IMG/VR virus record: IMGVR_UViG_3300031758_000653
Span: 1-22,000 of that record
Source: a virus
DNA: 22,000 bases
Reading direction: 5' to 3' (one strand)
Below are positions 21,403 through 22,000 of the stretch, piece by piece. The translations under genes and the position numbers were made by a program. Below the pieces are notes generated by a model, which did not search any database, was not told the DNA's origin, and saw nothing but the letters and a program-made list of their open reading frames with translations. Numbering within the stretch: position 1 is the stretch's first letter; each line of letters opens with the position of its first letter.

Positions 21403-22000
21403 CTAAGCGAAAAAACTTGATAACCCTTCCAGTAATACTTCACTCTCAACTCCAGTATTTGGATTCTTGACTTTAAGTGTATGAGAAAGTTTAGGCATCG
21501 TTGCAAAAAACTTTTCAACTTCTTTGAATTGCTTTGAACTTAACTGATCAATAAATTCAGAAAGTTCTTTTGCTGTGCAATCAGATGCTGACCAAGATTC
21601 TTCTTCATTATAAACTTGTTCCACACAAGACATAATCAAATCAAAAGTATCATCAACACTCATGTTAAAGTCATTTCCAAAGTTTGTTTTGATAAACTCT
21701 TTCATTGATGGATACTTCATTCTAAGAGTTAGATTAGAATCTAATTTAATATCTCTAGAATGTTCTTCATTTACACTAATTTTAATATCATCAAGATTAA
21801 TGCTGATTGGAACTTGTGTTTGACCATCATCAGGACAAGTAATTAAAACATCAACATTTTCACCAACAGACTTTCCACGAATATTAAGAAACAAATATTC
21901 AATATCAAAGGTTGCAAGTTGATCAACCTTAATTCCTTTTGTTAAAATACAATTGCTAATGACATTTTTAACAGCATCAGCAATTTGTTTTGAGTCTTCA
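21403..22000 (-). CDS. 26: Baseplate hub protein gp26-like, 5' end beyond the window
   Basis: The frame is open to the right edge, showing 198 residues and then a TAG at 21403-21405. It contains CILTKGIKVDQLATFDIEYL, then FLNIRGKSVGENVDVLITC and INLDDIKI, a pattern I recognise from T4-type gp26, a baseplate-hub assembly protein. The C-terminal part has MKYPSMKEFIKTNF, DLIMSCVEQVYNEEESW and SKQFKEVEKFFATMPKLSH, also typical of that family. A shorter start such as a TTG near 21894 would cut through the conserved region, so the real start lies outside the window. The last codons contain a TTTTTTC slippery site that can shift ribosomes into the 57-aa ORF. Confidence 0.85.
   Translation of the reverse strand, partial: EDSKQIADAVKNVISNCILTKGIKVDQLATFDIEYLFLNIRGKSVGENVDVLITCPDDGQTQVPISINLDDIKISVNEEHSRDIKLDSNLTLRMKYPSMKEFIKTNFGNDFNMSVDDTFDLIMSCVEQVYNEEESWSASDCTAKELSEFIDQLSSKQFKEVEKFFATMPKLSHTLKVKNPNTGVESEVLLEGLSSFFA
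21409..21415 (-). promoter_or_regulatory. Putative -1 ribosomal frameshift heptamer TTTTTTC
   Basis: Reading gp26 in frame, AGT TTT TTC GCT TAG places the heptamer T TTT TTC (X XXY YYZ) two codons before the stop. A -1 slip continues as CGC TTA GGA ATG, in frame with the 57-aa ORF, and fuses the two products. Only a weak downstream stem (CTCA/TGAG) was noticed. Confidence 0.55.

Overview
The window looks like part of the genome of a T4-like cyanophage (a myovirus of marine Synechococcus or Prochlorococcus). The evidence is an AT-rich genome, genes packed almost without gaps on one strand (minus), and recognisable T4-type baseplate-hub genes (gp26, gp27 and gp5-like). It also carries very large fibre-like virion proteins with VGIGT repeats and S74 chaperone ends, a flavin-dependent halogenase of the kind known from cyanophages, a small tRNA cluster and late-promoter motifs of the form NATAAATA. 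No convincing gene was found on the plus strand. Identifications rest on motif recognition and memory; no database search was run.

Layout in the direction of transcription (right to left). From 22000 to 12408 runs a tail/baseplate operon: gp26 (its 5' end lies outside the window), a 57-residue ORF reachable from gp26 by a -1 frameshift, a tape-measure-like protein, a two-domain cell-wall hydrolase (tail lysozyme plus M23 peptidase), gp27, a gp5-like hub protein lacking the lysozyme domain, a beta-helical spike candidate, a short S74-chaperone fibre protein and a coiled-coil structural protein. These genes overlap or lie within a few bases of each other.

From 12400 to 11440 is an early-type accessory island. 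A perfect sigma70 consensus promoter drives a 66-residue protein of unknown function. Then come a 57-residue Phd/YefM-like antitoxin, an intrinsic terminator, tRNA-Ile(UAU), a CAU-anticodon tRNA, a second strong sigma70-type promoter and a tRNA-Leu(UAA). The tRNA-Leu gene is interrupted in its anticodon loop by a 200-nt group I intron. The intron is the most striking feature of the window.

From 11424 to 1046 lie a small acidic protein and a late module of host-recognition proteins: a 1736-residue fibre/structural protein, a 594-residue VGIGT-repeat fibre protein, the halogenase and a glycine-rich, cysteine-rich adhesin-like protein. From 1019 to 1 are a small four-plus-cysteine protein, a terminator hairpin and the N-terminal part of an SF2 (UvsW-like) helicase that runs off the left edge.

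Taken together, the right half builds the baseplate hub and the cell-wall puncturing device, the middle island supplies decoding and host-takeover functions early in infection, and the left half makes host-binding proteins under late promoters that repeatedly overlap the stop codon of the upstream gene.
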